Shown here: positions 6,580 through 8,415 of the stretch, piece after piece
Numbering within the stretch: position 1 is the stretch's first letter
Layout of the letters: every line of letters begins with the position of its first letter
From: Lysobacterales bacterium
GTDB taxonomy: Bacteria > Pseudomonadota > Gammaproteobacteria > Xanthomonadales > SZUA-36
Reading direction: 5' to 3'
Length of the DNA stretch: 8,415 bases
NCBI GenBank assembly: GCA_009692275.1
Contig: SHZL01000114.1
Coordinates: forward strand, 1 to 8,415
Notes under the pieces: generated by a model
What the model was told of the DNA's origin: nothing
What the model saw: the letters and a program-made list of their open reading frames with translations, nothing else
Database searches by the model: none
Made by a program: the position numbers and the translations under genes

Positions 6580-6715
6580 AGGGATACTTTACTCCAGCTT
6601 GCGTAACAGGCCCGAAAAGTCGCTTGAAGTGGTGAGCGTAAGGCGTAGCAACGGGGCGGTCAATAAGCGCTACTTGCTCTGCCAGGTGTCGGGGTTGAAC
6701 GCCGCCGCAGTGCGA
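6580..6715 (-). other. Decayed sequence between the flavoprotein remnant and the dioxygenase gene
   Basis: On the minus strand, one frame reads AAAFNPDTWQSK, then TAG (6672-6670), then a further stretch ending SSDFSGLLRKLE and TAA just before the dioxygenase GTG. This frame is not that of the GltD-like scrap, and I recognise no family in it. It may be the scrambled 3' end of the same dead gene or of another lost gene, or it may be chance. It must also hold the promoter and ribosome binding site of the dioxygenase; no convincing -10 box was seen. Confidence 0.35.
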
Positions 6716-7157
6716 GTCGACTTCCTGGCCCAGCGCCAGCAACAGGCTGTCGGCCTGCAGCGTTTCCAGTTTGCCAGTCGGCTGGGGTGGGCTCAGCCTC
6801 GATATCCGGCAGTCAGCGATGTTCCAGCGCCTGGTCGCCAAGGAAACGCTCGATTGCGTGAATGCTGGCTGCAGTGTCCACCTGGCCACGGTTGCAGGAT
6901 GACTCGCAGGGGTGGTAACAGACCCGCCCGTGAACCGCAGGCAGGGGATTATCCCTGGCGAGAATGCTCCAGGCTTCTTTGAATTGGCCGGCCTGGGCCT
7001 TATCCAGCCAGGCCTGGATATTCTCGCCGGCCGGGCAGGCATGATTGCAGGGCGGAATGGAGTTTGCGTATACCGGTTGCTGCAGTCGCACTGGGCCGGT
7101 GCCCGTCTTCAGCCGCAGATCAGGGGGTAAGGTAATGTCGGTCTGCGCTTTGGCCAT
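6716..7157 (-). pseudogene. Remnant of a GltD-like Fe-S flavoprotein (N-terminal domain plus C-terminal scrap)
   Basis: From ATG 7157 the frame encodes 114 residues (stop 6815-6813) matching the N-terminal [4Fe-4S] domain of glutamate synthase small subunit-like NAD(P)H oxidoreductases. It contains PPCNHACPAGENIQAWL (C37, C41), then GRVCYHPCESSCNRGQ (C80, C84, C88) and AIERFLGDQAL. Intact relatives continue into FAD- and NAD(P)-binding Rossmann domains. Here these are absent. Instead, in another frame at 6781-6716, comes PTGKLETLQADSLLLALGQ, which matches the late '...ETLEAD...ALGQ' segment of the same family. About 240 central residues are thus missing, with a frame change at the junction near 6785-6815, and the sequence after 6716 no longer follows the family. 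This fits an internal deletion followed by decay. The short product, if made, could not bind flavin. An in-frame ATG at 7205 gives a longer start but adds no family sequence. Confidence 0.7.
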
Positions 7158-7177
7158 GGTGCCCAGTGTATAGTCAG

Positions 7178-7205
7178 GAAATAATTGCCTCTTGAGGCAG
7201 GTCAA
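7178..7205 (-). promoter_or_regulatory. Putative promoter of the GltD-like remnant with a palindrome in its spacer
   Basis: Reading the minus strand, TTGACC (7205-7200) is a five-of-six -35 match. TATTTC (7183-7178) is a weak -10 after a 16-base spacer. The perfect palindrome TGCCTC-TT-GAGGCA (7186-7199, plus-strand reading) fills most of the spacer, the classic place for a repressor or MerR-type activator site. It lies in the 75-base gap between the divergent remnant and the permease gene, so it may equally serve the permease. On the + strand a TATAGT at 7169-7174 is a possible -10 box for the permease. Confidence 0.35.
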
Positions 7206-7232
7206 TTACCAGCAAAAAAAGGGCCAGGCGAC

Positions 7233-8415
7233 ATGACACAAGCCCAGCATCACAGCGAAACCGGCAAGCGCCCATCCATCATCAGCGGCACAGCCATCAT
7301 TGCCGGTACCGTGATCGGCGCCGGTATGTTCTCACTGCCGGTGGTTTCTGCCGGAATGGGTTTTTTATGGTCCTTCCTGTGGCTGGCACTGACCGGGTTT
7401 TGCATGTTGCATACGGCCTTGCTCATTCTGGAAACCAATCTGAACTTCGAACCTGGATCAAGTTTTGACACGTTTATCGGCCAGACCCTGGCTCCGGGTT
7501 GGAAAATACTGAACAATCTCTCGCTGGTCTTTGTGCTGTACGTCCTGTGTTACGCATTCATCAGCGGAGGCGCATCCAGCGCGGCACAGACTTTACGTGC
7601 AAGTATCGGCGTGGAACTTTCGCCGGTCGTGTCGGTTGTGCTCTATTCGCTTTTCACCGCCGTGATCGTGTGGATTGGGACTGCCACGGTTGGCCGCGTC
7701 ACTACGGTCATCGTTGCCGGTATGGTGATCAGTTTCGCACTGTCAATTGCACAACTGATGTCGGGAACAACACCCGCGCTGTTGCTGGATGTGAAGGCAG
7801 ACTACTTCGTATATTCCTTTGCGGCACTGCCGGTCTACCTGGCCTCTTTCGGCTTTCATACCAACGTGCCCAGCCTCATGAAGTTTTACGGCAAAGAACC
7901 TGCAAGAATCAGCAAATGCCTGGTTTACGGGACCATTATATCGCTGGCTGTGTATACGGTCTGGCAAGCCGTCACACTGGGCCAGATACCGCGCGACGGG
8001 TGGATGCCCATCATCGAACAAGGCGGCAACATAGGCCCCATGGTGGCTGCCATCAGCGGCCAGGATAAAACCGGCATAGTGATGCCCTTGCTCACGACGT
8101 TCGCCAACCTGGCGGTGATCTCATCGTTCCTGGGTGGCGCCCTGGGTCTGTTTGACTTCGTGGCCGATGCGTGTGGGTTCAAGGATGATCACTTTGGCCG
8201 ACTGAAGTCCACTGCTCTCACCTTTCTCCCCCCTACCGTTGTCTGCTTGTTATTCCCCAATGGCTTTATCCTTGCCATTGGATTTGTCGGCCTGGCGGCA
8301 GTGGTTTTTGCCATCATCATTCCGGTCAGGGCGGCCCAGGTCAGCCGCCTGAAATTCGGTAACCCCTTGTTCCGAGTGTGGGGCGGCAATGGCCTGCTTT
8401 ATGTCCTCCTGGGTT
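7233..8415 (+). CDS. Aromatic amino acid permease, HAAAP family (Mtr/TyrP-like), 3' end cut by window
   Basis: The frame is open from ATG 7233 to the window edge, giving 394 residues. AGG lies seven bases before the ATG. The sequence follows E. coli Mtr closely: GTVIGAGMFSLP (25-36) in the first membrane segment, then FCMLHTALLILETNLN, GSSFDT, NVPSLMK (211-217) followed by YGK, 'KCLVYGT', 'GGNIGP', 'SSFLGGALGLFDFVAD', and RVWGG (381-385) near the end. Mtr has 414 residues and 11 membrane segments, so only about 20 residues should be missing. Members are inner-membrane proton-coupled importers of tryptophan or tyrosine. The sequence seems closer to Mtr than to TyrP, but specificity is not certain. 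It is divergent from the broken GltD-like gene and shares its short regulatory gap, including the palindrome at 7186-7199. Confidence 0.92.
   Translation, partial: MTQAQHHSETGKRPSIISGTAIIAGTVIGAGMFSLPVVSAGMGFLWSFLWLALTGFCMLHTALLILETNLNFEPGSSFDTFIGQTLAPGWKILNNLSLVFVLYVLCYAFISGGASSAAQTLRASIGVELSPVVSVVLYSLFTAVIVWIGTATVGRVTTVIVAGMVISFALSIAQLMSGTTPALLLDVKADYFVYSFAALPVYLASFGFHTNVPSLMKFYGKEPARISKCLVYGTIISLAVYTVWQAVTLGQIPRDGWMPIIEQGGNIGPMVAAISGQDKTGIVMPLLTTFANLAVISSFLGGALGLFDFVADACGFKDDHFGRLKSTALTFLPPTVVCLLFPNGFILAIGFVGLAAVVFAIIIPVRAAQVSRLKFGNPLFRVWGGNGLLYVLLG

Noticed and set aside
6371..7042. A 223-codon minus-strand open frame spanning the remnant region
   Set aside because: Only its short PTGKLETLQAD...ALGQ segment matches a known family. 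The rest is out of frame with the Fe-S domain at one end and overlaps the dioxygenase N-terminus at the other.
7499..8068. A 189-codon plus-strand open frame
   Set aside because: It is an out-of-frame shadow of the permease, which is continuous from 7233 to the window end and matches the Mtr family throughout.

Overview
The window looks like a stretch of a moderately GC-rich Gram-negative chromosome, most likely a gammaproteobacterium. The evidence is an Mtr/TyrP-type aromatic amino acid permease very close to the enterobacterial family, a small exported glycine-zipper protein of a type common in Proteobacteria, and Shine-Dalgarno starts. There are no RNA genes, CRISPR arrays or insertion sequences. 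Taxonomy below class level cannot be read from the sequence.

Layout from left to right. Positions 1-599 (+) hold the 3' part of an LLM-class flavin/F420-dependent oxidoreductase, cut by the left edge. Positions 600-792 are intergenic, with a plausible promoter and a nested hairpin. Positions 793-1241 (+) hold a secreted glycine-zipper protein interrupted by an apparent one-base deletion. Positions 5027 to 1318 (-) hold a two-gene operon: a soluble cytochrome P450 followed 20 bases later by an 832-residue protein related to cyanophycin synthetase. In the second protein the ATP-grasp half looks degenerate while the Mur-ligase half looks intact. Divergent from the P450, at 5182-5646 (+), is a small protein that resembles FcoT-type hotdog thioesterases. 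Its 3' end overlaps that of a convergent TauD/SyrP-like Fe(II)/2-oxoglutarate dioxygenase (6579-5611, -). Upstream of the dioxygenase lies a broken GltD-like flavoprotein gene (7157-6716, -) reduced to its N-terminal Fe-S domain and a scrap of its C-terminal part. Divergent from it, an aromatic amino acid permease (7233-8415, +) runs off the right edge.

How the genes may work together. P450, amide ligase-like protein, hotdog thioesterase-like protein and TauD-family dioxygenase form a compact block of four tailoring-type enzymes. No NRPS, PKS, acyl carrier or ferredoxin gene is visible. A joint role in making or modifying an amidated acyl or amino-acid-derived small molecule is an inference from co-location and gene families. 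It is the most interesting hypothesis here, and the cyanophycin-synthetase-like protein with one apparently dead ligase site is its centre. The flanking genes (LLM oxidoreductase, glycine-zipper protein, permease) need not belong to it.
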